Origin: Intrasporangium_A sp039812505
Lineage (GTDB): Bacteria > Actinomycetota > Actinomycetes > Actinomycetales > Dermatophilaceae
Reading direction: 5' to 3'
Assembly: GCF_039812505.1 (NCBI RefSeq)
Contig: NZ_JBDIAQ010000026.1
Coordinates: 1-33,017 of the forward strand
DNA length: 33,017 nucleotides
Below the pieces are notes generated by a model, which was not told where the DNA came from, searched no databases, and saw nothing but the letters and a program-made list of their open reading frames with translations. Positions 6,975 to 14,683 of the stretch are shown here, one piece after another. The position numbers and the translations under genes are program-made. The number at the start of each line of letters is the position of its first letter. The first letter of the stretch is position 1.

Positions 6975-9536
6975 ATGGCGTCAGTCGCGACCGAGGGGGT
7001 CGCATCCGGGCCGCCGCTGCTGCAGGTCCGCGGGCTGACGGCCGGCTACGGGCCGGTGGTGGCGCTGGACGGGGTCGACCTCGACGTCCGGCCCGGCGAG
7101 ACCATCGGTGTCGCCGGCGACAACGGGGCCGGCAAGTCGACGCTGCTGCGGTGCCTGTCCGGAGAGCTCGACGGTGCCCGCGGGGAGGTCCGGCTGGACG
7201 GACGCCTGCTCGGGCCGAGCCCCGCCGCCGACCTGCGCGGTCTGGTGGGGGTCGTGTGGCAGCACCTCGTGCTGCCCGACAACCTCGACGTGGCGGCCGC
7301 GCTCATGCTCGGCCGGGAGCAGGGCCGGCTGCTCATGACCGACGTGCGCGCCCATGCCCGGGCGAGGGTCATCCTCGACGACCTGGGCATCGCGATCCCG
7401 GACACGACCCGCCCGGTCGGCACGCTGACCACCGGGCAGCGCCACCTGCTGGCCATCGCCCGGGCGGTCTCGCCGCGACCGCGGCTGCTGCTGCTCGACG
7501 AGCCCGCCGCCGCGCTCGACCGAGCCGAGACGGCCCACCTGGAGCGGCTGGTCGGCCGCCTGCGTGACGAGGGCAGCACGATCGTGGTGGCCTCGCACGA
7601 CGTCGAGCAGCTGCTGCGGCTCGCGGACCGGGTCGTGGTGCTGCGGCGCGGGCGGGTGGCCGCGCAGCTCGACCCGGCGCGCACCCACCCGGACGAGGTG
7701 CTGGCCGTGATGGCCGGGCACGACCCGTCGTCGGTCCCGCGCTACCAGCTCGGCCGGCTGCACAGCCTCACCAACCAGCTGAGCACGGCCGGACGGCCCA
7801 CCTCGGACGACCCGTCGGCCGGCCTCGACCTGATCCTGACCACCCTCGGGGCGGCCCTCGGGACCAGGTGGCTGTCCCTGCACCTGGTCGAGGGCGACGC
7901 GCTGCGGCTGGTCGCCTCGGTCGACCTGCCGGCCGGCCTGGCAGCTGCCTGGTCCGCGCTGCCGGTGGCCACCGCCCCCGACCCGCTGCGGCAGGCGGTC
8001 ACCCGCCGGGTCGTCGGGGTCGACGCCGACGTCGGTGCCCACGAGCGGCCCACGGCCCACACCCGGCTGTTGGCCGAGTCGGGCGTGGCGGCTTGGTGGG
8101 CGGTGCCGTTCGCGGGGTCGCACGGGGTGTCGGGCGTGATCAGCGTCTACCTGCCGCAGGCCGGGGCCCCGGCACCGGACGAGCTCGAGCTGGTCAACCT
8201 GTATGCCGCCTACGCCGCCGGAAGCGTGGAGCGGGACCGGCTGCTCGGGGAGCTCACCGCCCGCAACCGGCTCCTCGAGGCGGTCCGGGACGTGCTGCAG
8301 GTGCTCGCCGGACCGGACTCCCTCGACGACGGTCTGCGCGCCGTGGTGCAGACCCTGCGGACGGTGGCCGGGGCCGAGCGGGTCGGCCTCTACGTTCGGG
8401 ACGGGACCGGCCGGTCGCGCTGCCGCGTCTGCCTGGGACCGGACCGTCCGACGGATACGTTGCCGACTGGTCCCTCGGCGGTGCTGATGGACACGGCGCC
8501 GGCGGCGCTGATGGACACGGCGCCGGCGGCGCTGGCGGACGCGGCGCTGGGGCGGCTGGCGGACACGGCGCTGGGCTCCGACCAGGCGGCCGGGGTGGCG
8601 CACGTGCTCGACGGCGAGGGCGGCGAGAGCCGGTTGTGGGTTCGGCTCACCGACCTGGAGCCGGCGGTGGCCCTGGTCGCGACGTGGCGCGGGCGTCGGG
8701 CCGGCACCGACGAGCGAGTCCTGTTCGAGGACGCGGCACACTCCATCCTGCTGGCCCTGGAGCGGGAGCGCACCGAGGTGGCCCGGCGCGAGACGAGCGC
8801 GCTGCTGCGCTCCCGGCAGCTGCAGCACGAGTTCCTCGCCAGGCTCTCGCACGAGCTGCGCACCCCGCTGACCGCGATCCGTGGCTACGCCTCGAGCCTG
8901 ATGCAGCCCGACGTCGACTGGGACGCCGCGTCCAGGTCACGGTTCCTGCACCGCATCGGCAGCGAGTCGGACCGGCTGCGCCGGCTCGTCGACGGGCTGC
9001 TCGACTTCTCGACGATCGAGTCGGGCATGCTGCGCCTGCGTCCCGACTGGGTCGAGCTGCCGCTGGTCATCGACGCCGCCCGGGCGTGCCTCGGCAGCCG
9101 GGCCGCCGCGGTCGAGATCACCTGTGCGGCCGGCCTGCCGCCAGTGTGGGCCGACCACGACCGGCTCGAGCAGGTCGTGGTCAACCTCATGGACAACGCG
9201 GTCCGGCACAACCCGCCGGGCACCCGGGTCCGGGTCGAGGCCGTAGCCGACGGGCCCGACGCCGTCCGGATCGAGGTCAGCGACGACGGCATCGGACTCG
9301 CCGTGCCGGACGAGGGGTCGAGGATGCCGGGTCGGCGGGTACGGTCCGGGGCTGCCGGGGCGACGAGCGGGGCGGGTCTGGGCCTGTCCATCGCCCGTGG
9401 CATCGTCACGGCCCACCGCGGCACGCTGCAGCGCGAACCTTCCCCGGTGGGAACGCGGTTCGTGGTGCGGCTGCCCGTCGAGCGGGACCCTCTCGTGGCC
9501 GATGCCGCCGAGCTGGCCGAGGTGACCGATGCCTGA
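6975..9536 (+). CDS. Hybrid ABC-ATPase / GAF / sensor histidine kinase
   Basis: The protein of 853 residues joins two normally separate machines. Residues about 14-250 are an ABC-importer ATPase domain of the sugar-transporter type. It has Walker A GDNGAGKST (48-56), Q-loop Gln96, signature LTTGQ (151-155, altered from LSGGQ), Walker B LLLLDEP (171-177) and switch His208. Residues about 280-420 and 440-600 look like two GAF-type sensor domains, the second containing four 8-residue repeats (503-534). Residues about 615-690 form the dimerisation/phosphoacceptor domain with LSHELRTP (His626). The kinase ATPase follows, with NLMDN (737-741), DDGIGL and GAGLGLSI. No membrane segment or signal peptide is visible. 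The response regulator overlaps its end by 8 nt and a xylose-type importer follows, so it probably senses sugar or transporter state. The parts are clear; the coupling is inference. Confidence 0.93.
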   Translation: MASVATEGVASGPPLLQVRGLTAGYGPVVALDGVDLDVRPGETIGVAGDNGAGKSTLLRCLSGELDGARGEVRLDGRLLGPSPAADLRGLVGVVWQHLVLPDNLDVAAALMLGREQGRLLMTDVRAHARARVILDDLGIAIPDTTRPVGTLTTGQRHLLAIARAVSPRPRLLLLDEPAAALDRAETAHLERLVGRLRDEGSTIVVASHDVEQLLRLADRVVVLRRGRVAAQLDPARTHPDEVLAVMAGHDPSSVPRYQLGRLHSLTNQLSTAGRPTSDDPSAGLDLILTTLGAALGTRWLSLHLVEGDALRLVASVDLPAGLAAAWSALPVATAPDPLRQAVTRRVVGVDADVGAHERPTAHTRLLAESGVAAWWAVPFAGSHGVSGVISVYLPQAGAPAPDELELVNLYAAYAAGSVERDRLLGELTARNRLLEAVRDVLQVLAGPDSLDDGLRAVVQTLRTVAGAERVGLYVRDGTGRSRCRVCLGPDRPTDTLPTGPSAVLMDTAPAALMDTAPAALADAALGRLADTALGSDQAAGVAHVLDGEGGESRLWVRLTDLEPAVALVATWRGRRAGTDERVLFEDAAHSILLALERERTEVARRETSALLRSRQLQHEFLARLSHELRTPLTAIRGYASSLMQPDVDWDAASRSRFLHRIGSESDRLRRLVDGLLDFSTIESGMLRLRPDWVELPLVIDAARACLGSRAAAVEITCAAGLPPVWADHDRLEQVVVNLMDNAVRHNPPGTRVRVEAVADGPDAVRIEVSDDGIGLAVPDEGSRMPGRRVRSGAAGATSGAGLGLSIARGIVTAHRGTLQREPSPVGTRFVVRLPVERDPLVADAAELAEVTDA
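8481..8576 (+). repeat. Four 24-bp in-frame repeats inside the kinase gene
   Basis: Units begin at 8481, 8505, 8529 and 8553 and encode VLMDTAPA, ALMDTAPA, ALADAALG and RLADTALG (residues 503-534). The first two differ by one base and the last two are diverged. They lie in a loop-like part of the second GAF region and could change in copy number by slippage. Confidence 0.85.
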
Positions 9537-10245
9537 CCAGAGCCCGCTCACCACGGTGCTGGTCGTCGAGGACGACCCCAACATCGTCGACCTCATCCGA
9601 GCCAACCTGACCGTGCGCGGCTACGCGACGGTGGTCGCGACCGACGGTGCGCAGGCCCTGCGCCGGCTCGACACCGACAGCCCCGACATCGTCCTGCTCG
9701 ACCTCATGCTGCCGGACGTGGACGGCATCGAGCTGTGCCGGCAGGTCCGGGAACGCTCCCACGTCGGGGTCATCGTGGTCTCCGCGCGCCGCGGGGAGCG
9801 GGACAAGGTCGCCGCCCTGCTCGCCGGTGCGGACGACTACCTGACCAAGCCGTTCGGGATCGAGGAGCTGCTTGCCCGGATCACCGCCACCCTGCGGCGG
9901 ACCCGGCCGGCTCCGGCACCCGTGGACCACACCAGGGTCGTGCGGGTGGGCGGGTTGGTCGTCGACCTCGCCAAGCAGCAGGTGACCCGGGACGGCGCTG
10001 CGGTGCACCTGACCCCGACGGAGTTCGCGCTGCTGCGTGCCCTGGTGGTCGACCGCGGCAAGCTGCTGTCCCACGCCCACCTGCTGCGCCGGGTCTGGGG
10101 GCCCGGCTACGAGACCGAGACGGAGTACCTGCGCGTCTACGTGCGCCGGCTCCGGGCCAAGCTCGAGGTCGACGGGGAGCCCAGCCTCATCGTCACCCAG
10201 CCACGGGCCGGCTACCGGCTCGTCGAGCAGCCGACCGGACCCTGA
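9529..10245 (+). CDS. OmpR/PhoB-family response regulator
   Basis: The protein of 238 residues is the DNA-binding partner of the upstream hybrid kinase. The receiver domain (about 9-120) has the acidic pair D15/D16 in VVEDD, the phosphorylation site D58 in LLDLMLPD and K107 in LTKPFG. The C-terminal winged-helix domain (about 135-235) contains LTPTEFALLRALV, a VWGPGYETETEYLRVYVRRL recognition-helix region and AGYRL, resembling the KdpE/PhoP group. The ATG at 9529 lies inside the kinase gene (8-nt overlap), indicating translational coupling. Its likely target is the importer promoter about 100 bp downstream, which has three GTTCACG repeats in helical phase. Autoregulation is also possible. Confidence 0.95.
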   Translation: MPDQSPLTTVLVVEDDPNIVDLIRANLTVRGYATVVATDGAQALRRLDTDSPDIVLLDLMLPDVDGIELCRQVRERSHVGVIVVSARRGERDKVAALLAGADDYLTKPFGIEELLARITATLRRTRPAPAPVDHTRVVRVGGLVVDLAKQQVTRDGAAVHLTPTEFALLRALVVDRGKLLSHAHLLRRVWGPGYETETEYLRVYVRRLRAKLEVDGEPSLIVTQPRAGYRLVEQPTGP

Positions 10246-10290
10246 CACCGGCTGTCGGCACCGGGTCGTCGGCACCGGGCTGTCGAGCCC

Positions 10291-10356
10291 GTTCACGTCT
10301 TGTTCACGAGCCGGTCCGGAACATTAACGGGGCGTTCACGGATGTCGACGTAACGT
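10291..10356 (+). promoter_or_regulatory. Phased GTTCACG repeats and -10 before the importer genes
   Basis: GTTCACG occurs at 10291-10297, 10302-10308 and 10334-10340. The first two are 11 bp apart and the third is 32 bp further, close to three helical turns. Direct 11-bp repeats of GTTCAC are the known form of PhoP boxes in Streptomyces, and OmpR-type regulators bind such arrays. TAACGT (10351-10356) fits a -10 element, putting the third repeat in the -35 region, a typical activator layout. The start codon is at 10451, leaving an 85-90-nt leader. Confidence 0.6.
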
Positions 10357-10450
10357 CGAGGAAGAGGCGGTTGCGCCTCGTCCCATGCGGCTCGGCCGCC
10401 CCCCGGACACGTCATCGGTCGGCGACTGCCGTCGATCGTCAGGAGACCCC

Positions 10451-11677
10451 TTGCAGATCATCAGGAAACTCGCCTTCACCTCGGTGCTGGCCAGCACCGC
10501 TCTCCTCGTGGCCGCGTGCGGCTCCTCGACCCCGGCACCATCGTCCGGTGCCTCGTCGCCGGCCGGCGGCACGTCGAGTGCGGCCGCGGCGCCCGAGATC
10601 TCGGTCACCTCGTTCGAACGGGACTTCTCGACCATGGCGAAGCTGAAGCCGCTGGCGGCCAAGGGGAACGGCAAGATCGAGGTCATCCTTCCGGACACGG
10701 TCACCTCCGCGCGGTACACCGAGTTCGACGCGCCCTACCTGCAGAAGGCCTTCCAGACGGCCGGCCTGTCCTCCGACCAGTTCAGCATCCAGAACGCGCA
10801 GGGCAGCGACGCGACGCAGCTGACCGATGCCCAGTCGGCGATCAGCGCCGGGGCGAAGGTCCTGGTCGTCGACCCGCTGAACTCCGGTGTCGGCGCCAAG
10901 ATCGAGAGCTACGCCAAGGAGCACGGCGCCCAGGTCGTCGACTACGACCGGCTGACCTTGGGCGGGCAGCGCTCGTACTACATCAGCTTCGACAACGTCA
11001 AGGTGGGCAAGCTGATCGGCGACGGGCTCGTCTCCTGCGTGAAGGCGTGGGGGGTGACCAAGCCCAACGTCATCGTCATGAAGGGTGACCCGACGGACAA
11101 CAACGCGACCCTGTTCGCCCAGGGCTACAACTCGGTGCTCGATCCGTTGTTCAGCGCGGGCACGTGGACCAAGGTCGCCGAGCCGGCCGGCACGTGGGAC
11201 CCGCCGACCGCGGCGACCGAGTTCACCCAGGCCTTCACCGCCCACCCGAACACCAACGCCGTGCTCGTGCCGAACGACGAGAACGCGGCGCCGATCATCA
11301 CCTACCTGAAGAACCACGCGGTCAAGCCGAAGACGTTCCCGGTCACCGGGCAGGACGCCACCCTGGTCGGGCTGCAGAACATCCTGGCCGGCTACCAGTG
11401 CGGCACGGCCTACAAGCCGATCTACCTCGAGGCGCAGGCGGCCGCGGCGCTGGCCATCTACCTGCGGGCGGGCGTCACCCCGCCGGCCGGCCTGGTCAAC
11501 GGGACGACCCAGGACACCAAGAGCAACGTCAGCGTGCCCTCGGTCCTGCTGAAGCCGGAGTGGGTCACCACCGACAACATGAACTCGACGGTCATCGCCG
11601 ACCAGTTCGTGCCGGCCGCGCAGCTGTGCACCAAGACGTATGCCGCCGCCTGCACGGCCGCGGGAATCAAGCCGTAG
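10451..11677 (+). CDS. Xylose-type ABC importer substrate-binding lipoprotein
   Basis: The protein of 408 residues is an extracellular sugar-binding protein anchored by lipid. The signal peptide MQIIRKLAFTSVLASTALL ends in the lipobox LVAAC with Cys23, followed by a Ser/Pro/Ala linker. The mature part is a periplasmic-binding-protein type 1 fold similar to XylF/ChvE. Segments include LVVDPLNSGVGAKIESYA, VVDYDRLTLGG, YYISFDNVKVGKLIGDG and MKGDPTDNNATLFAQGY, the last closely like the XylF hinge region. The start is TTG at 10451 with AGGAG 5 nt upstream; the longer frame from 10385 lacks a signal sequence. It heads a tight three-gene operon. Xylose is the best guess for the ligand, but related aldoses are possible. 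Confidence 0.9.
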   Translation: MQIIRKLAFTSVLASTALLVAACGSSTPAPSSGASSPAGGTSSAAAAPEISVTSFERDFSTMAKLKPLAAKGNGKIEVILPDTVTSARYTEFDAPYLQKAFQTAGLSSDQFSIQNAQGSDATQLTDAQSAISAGAKVLVVDPLNSGVGAKIESYAKEHGAQVVDYDRLTLGGQRSYYISFDNVKVGKLIGDGLVSCVKAWGVTKPNVIVMKGDPTDNNATLFAQGYNSVLDPLFSAGTWTKVAEPAGTWDPPTAATEFTQAFTAHPNTNAVLVPNDENAAPIITYLKNHAVKPKTFPVTGQDATLVGLQNILAGYQCGTAYKPIYLEAQAAAALAIYLRAGVTPPAGLVNGTTQDTKSNVSVPSVLLKPEWVTTDNMNSTVIADQFVPAAQLCTKTYAAACTAAGIKP

Positions 11678-12489
11678 TGAGCGGGCAGCCAGTCGCGCGC
11701 CCGGCCGGTGCGGCCGGCCGGGCCGCGGTGCTCCCGTCGCCGCTGCTGAGCCTCCGGGACGTCGGCAAGCGCTTCGGGCCGGTCCAGGCCCTGCACGGGA
11801 TCGACCTGGATCTCCCCGCGGGGCAGGTCACCGCCCTGGTCGGAGACAACGGCGCCGGCAAGTCGACCCTCATCAAGGCCATCGCCGGCATCCACCCGAT
11901 CGACGCCGGGCAGATGCTCTGGCGCGGGGAGCCGGTGCACATCCACAGCCCCCGGGACGCCTCGGCACTCGGGATCGAGACGGTCTACCAGGACCTGGCC
12001 CTGTGCGACAACCTCGACATCGTCCAGAACATGTTCCTCGGCCGTGAGGTGGTGCACTCCGGCGTGCTCGACGAGGCGAACATGGAGACGAAGGCCAACC
12101 AGACGCTCAGCGAGCTGTCGGTCACCACCGTCTCCTCGATCCGCCAGCTCGTCTCGTCGCTGTCCGGCGGGCAGCGACAGGCCGTGGCGGTGGCCCGCGC
12201 GGTCATGTGGGATGCGCAGCTGGTCATCATGGACGAGCCCACCGCCGCGCTCGGCGTGTCCCAGACCGCGATGGTGCTCGAGCTGGTCAAACGGCTCAGC
12301 TCGTCGGGCATCGCGGTGCTGGTCGTGTCGCACAACCTCAACGACGTCTTCCAGGTGGCCGACCGCATCGCGGTCATGTACCTCGGGTCGTTGGCCAGGG
12401 TCGCCCCGATCGAGCAGCTGACCGTCGGCTCGACCGTCGAGCTGATCACGACGGGGACCCTGACGGGTGAGACGGACCGGGAGCAGTAG
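11677..12489 (+). CDS. Sugar ABC importer ATP-binding protein (single domain)
   Basis: The protein of 270 residues energises the importer. It contains Walker A GDNGAGKST (56-64), signature LSGGQRQ (162-168), Walker B VIMDEP (183-188) and the switch segment VLVVSHN. The sequence resembles one half of XylG/RbsA proteins, which usually carry two ATPase domains in about 500 residues; this one has a single intact domain. The GTG start shares a base with the stop of the binding-protein gene (TAGTG), implying translational coupling. It may homodimerise. Pairing with the related ABC domain at the N-terminus of the upstream kinase is an open possibility. Confidence 0.93.
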   Translation: MSGQPVARPAGAAGRAAVLPSPLLSLRDVGKRFGPVQALHGIDLDLPAGQVTALVGDNGAGKSTLIKAIAGIHPIDAGQMLWRGEPVHIHSPRDASALGIETVYQDLALCDNLDIVQNMFLGREVVHSGVLDEANMETKANQTLSELSVTTVSSIRQLVSSLSGGQRQAVAVARAVMWDAQLVIMDEPTAALGVSQTAMVLELVKRLSSSGIAVLVVSHNLNDVFQVADRIAVMYLGSLARVAPIEQLTVGSTVELITTGTLTGETDREQ

Positions 12490-13764
12490 ATGTCGACGTC
12501 GAAGCAGACCAGCAGCCCAACCACCGACCCCCAGCCACCGGACGGCGCCATCCGGGTGCCGACCGAGCTGACCGCCGGGTCGCTGGGCGGCTACTTCCGG
12601 GGCTGGCTGGCCCGGATCAGGTCCGGGGAGAGCGGTGTGCTGCCGGTCGTCGGTGGCCTGGTCATCATCATCGTCATCTTCCAGGTGGCCGACTCGGTCT
12701 TCCTGTCGGCGGGCAACATCATCAACCTGATGGTGCAGGCGGCCGTGTTCGTCTTGTTCGGCATCGCCGAGGTGTTCGTCCTGCTGCTCGGGGAGATCGA
12801 CCTGGCGCTCGGTTTCACCGGTGCCATCGGCGCCGTGTTCACCGTGTGGGTGACCGGGCCGGAGCACCAGTCGTGGTTCGTCGGCGTGCTGCTCGGGCTG
12901 GCCGTCGCGACCGTGATCGGGGTCATCTGGGGCCTGCTGATCACCCGGCTGCGGATCCCCTCGTTCATCGTCACCCTGGCCGGCCTGCTCGGGCTGCAGG
13001 GCGTGCTGATCTTCGTCATCGACCGGCTCGCCGGGCCGAGCAGCGGCGGGACGATGTCCGTCGACAACGAGGTGATCAACAACATCGCCTACGGCAGTAT
13101 GAGCACGGCGCTGGCCTGGGTCGTGGTTGCCGTCGTGGTGATCGCCTATGCGCTCTACACGCTGCTGCGTGACCGGCAGCGCCGCGCCGGCGGTCTGGTC
13201 ACCCCGCCGCTCGGGCTCAGCATCCTCAAGATCGTGGTCATCGCCGTCGCCGGGGTGGTCATCGTGGTCGTGTGCGAGGCCGGCAGCGGCGTGCCGTGGG
13301 CCGTGCCCATCGTGCTGGCCATCGTCTTCGGCTGGACCTTCCTGCTCAGCCGCACCCGGTTCGGCCGGTACGTCTACGCGATCGGCGGCAACGCCGAGGC
13401 CGCCCGTCGCGCCGGGATCAACCTGTCCCGGGTCAGGATCATCGCGTTCGCCCTGTCGAGCCTGACCGCCGGTGCCGCCGGGATCTTCTACGCGGCCCGG
13501 CTGGGCTCGATCTCCAACAACGTCAACGGTGGCCAGTACGTGCTGCTCGCCGTCGCGGCGGCGGTCATCGGCGGCACGAGCCTCTTCGGCGGTCGGGGCA
13601 AGATCGTCCACGCCCTGCTCGGCGGGCTGGTCGTCGCGACGATCTACAACGGGATGGGCCTGATCAACCTGTCCGCGGCGACCCAGCTGATGGTCACCGC
13701 ACTGGTGCTGCTGGCCGCGGTCACCGTCGACGCCATCAGCCGACGCAACCGCTCGACCGAGTGA
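12490..13764 (+). CDS. Sugar ABC importer permease (XylH/RbsC type)
   Basis: The integral membrane protein of 424 residues forms the sugar channel. About ten hydrophobic segments are visible, for example PVVGGLVIIIVIFQVADSVF, VFVLFGIAEVFVLLLG, FVGVLLGLAVATVIGVIWG and VLLAVAAAVIGGTSLFGG. The cytoplasmic segment YAIGGNAEAARRAGI is the conserved ATPase-contacting loop of the ribose/xylose permease family. An N-terminal hydrophilic extension of about 45 residues precedes the first segment. The ATG directly follows the stop of the ATPase gene, so the three importer genes form one operon. Confidence 0.94.
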   Translation: MSTSKQTSSPTTDPQPPDGAIRVPTELTAGSLGGYFRGWLARIRSGESGVLPVVGGLVIIIVIFQVADSVFLSAGNIINLMVQAAVFVLFGIAEVFVLLLGEIDLALGFTGAIGAVFTVWVTGPEHQSWFVGVLLGLAVATVIGVIWGLLITRLRIPSFIVTLAGLLGLQGVLIFVIDRLAGPSSGGTMSVDNEVINNIAYGSMSTALAWVVVAVVVIAYALYTLLRDRQRRAGGLVTPPLGLSILKIVVIAVAGVVIVVVCEAGSGVPWAVPIVLAIVFGWTFLLSRTRFGRYVYAIGGNAEAARRAGINLSRVRIIAFALSSLTAGAAGIFYAARLGSISNNVNGGQYVLLAVAAAVIGGTSLFGGRGKIVHALLGGLVVATIYNGMGLINLSAATQLMVTALVLLAAVTVDAISRRNRSTE

Positions 13765-13814
13765 CGGGAACGGTGCGCAGTCGGCCGGGCGGGTATGCAG
13801 GTGGGGTTGGCAGA

Positions 13815-14411
13815 ATGCCGGTCGTGGAGCCCGAGCCCGTGCAGCCCGTCCGCACCTTCCACACCGTTCCGCCGGCCGAGCGCCCGCGGCGCGTGCGCCG
13901 TACCGCCCGGGTGCTGCTGGTCGACGACCGGGCGCGCATCCTGCTCTTCTCGGACAGCGACCCCGGCCTGCCGGGTCGGCGCTGGTGGATCACCCCCGGC
14001 GGCGGCGTGGACCCGGGCGAGAGCGACACGCAGGCGGCAGTGCGCGAGCTCGCGGAGGAGACCGGGGCCCGCGTCGAGGAGGGGTCGCTGCTCGGCCCGA
14101 CGCTGGTACGCCACGTCGTGCACGGCTACACCGACGTGGTCACCGACCAGCACGATGTCTTCTACGCCTGCTGGGTGCCGGCCTTCGAGGTCAGCGATGC
14201 CGGCCACACCGAGGAGGAGCGGCTCACGATGGTCAACCACCGGTGGTGGACGTGGGCCGAGCCGGCCGGCACCGGCGAGGAGGTCTGGCCGGCCGAGCTG
14301 CTGTCGATGTGGGCGGACGCCGAGGCCCGACGGGCCGACGCCCGGGCCGGCCGGCCCCCGCGTCCCCCGGTCGACGGGGGCCGCGCCGAGGAGTCCACGG
14401 TCCCGGCGTGA
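13815..14411 (+). CDS. Nudix hydrolase
   Basis: The protein of 198 residues is a Nudix-family pyrophosphohydrolase. The domain begins near residue 30 (RRTARVLLVDDRARILLF). The Nudix box GGVDPGE, then seven residues, then RELAEETGA is complete. The N-terminal 28 residues and the C-terminal tail (Arg/Pro/Ala rich, after about 170) are probably unstructured. The start ATG at 13815 is 50 nt after the permease stop and has only a weak GGTGGGG upstream. It may be transcribed with the importer operon or separately. The substrate is unknown; the Trp-rich WRWW-like segments resemble MutT-like actinobacterial paralogues. Confidence 0.9.
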   Translation: MPVVEPEPVQPVRTFHTVPPAERPRRVRRTARVLLVDDRARILLFSDSDPGLPGRRWWITPGGGVDPGESDTQAAVRELAEETGARVEEGSLLGPTLVRHVVHGYTDVVTDQHDVFYACWVPAFEVSDAGHTEEERLTMVNHRWWTWAEPAGTGEEVWPAELLSMWADAEARRADARAGRPPRPPVDGGRAEESTVPA

Positions 14412-14477
14412 GCGCCTCGGCTCGCCGGACTCACCGAGCGCCCCTGCTGCCTGCGCCGGCACCACTCCTCGTCGGCC

Positions 14478-14545
14478 CCTCAACACCTGCTCCGCTACGG
14501 GGAGCAGTGGGCCCGCTGCTCCCCGTAGCGGAGCAGGTGTTGAGG
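14478..14545. terminator. Perfect 30-bp inverted repeat with nested palindromes
   Basis: The arms 14478-14507 and 14516-14545 are exact reverse complements around the 8-nt loop TGGGCCCG. Within each arm CTGCTCC and GGGAGCAG can also pair, so a cloverleaf fold is possible as well as one long hairpin. It begins 66 nt after the Nudix stop and probably terminates that transcript, though no T-run follows. It also resembles a REP-type element; no second copy is in this window. Confidence 0.55.
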
Positions 14546-14577
14546 CCGTCTACGCCCGACCTGTGCGCGGGGTGCGT

Positions 14578-14583
14578 TAGGGT
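14578..14583 (+). promoter_or_regulatory. -10 element before the glycerate kinase leader ORF
   Basis: TAGGGT, a common actinobacterial -10 form, is followed by 7 nt and a GTG at 14591. This is the same geometry as at 1000-1020 and 4584-4597, and predicts transcription starting at that GTG. Confidence 0.45.
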
Positions 14584-14590
14584 CGGCCAC

Positions 14591-14683
14591 GTGCCCCTCG
14601 ATCGCGAGCGCCGCGCCAAGGCGGGACGACTGCACGTCGCGACCGACGCCGGCTTCACCCACGCGGGGGCGGACCCGCTGTGA
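14591..14683 (+). CDS. Possible 30-residue leader ORF coupled to glycerate kinase
   Basis: A GTG placed 7 nt after a TAGGGT hexamer opens a 30-codon frame (VPLDRERRAKAGRLHV and on). Its TGA overlaps the glycerate kinase GTG as GTGA. The arrangement would let leader translation feed the kinase start, which also has its own GGGGGCGG sequence. The peptide is basic and matches nothing I recognise. It may be an untranslated leader instead. Confidence 0.3.
   Translation: MPLDRERRAKAGRLHVATDAGFTHAGADPL

Noticed and set aside
10385..10450. Longer start of the sugar-binding protein at 10385
   Set aside because: The extension would hide the lipoprotein signal peptide; AGGAG before TTG at 10451 and the lipobox fit the shorter start.
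11458..13611. 717-codon open frame antisense to the importer ATPase and permease
   Set aside because: The composition is dominated by Asp, His, Gly and Gln, the usual shadow of a GC-rich membrane protein; both sense genes are certain.
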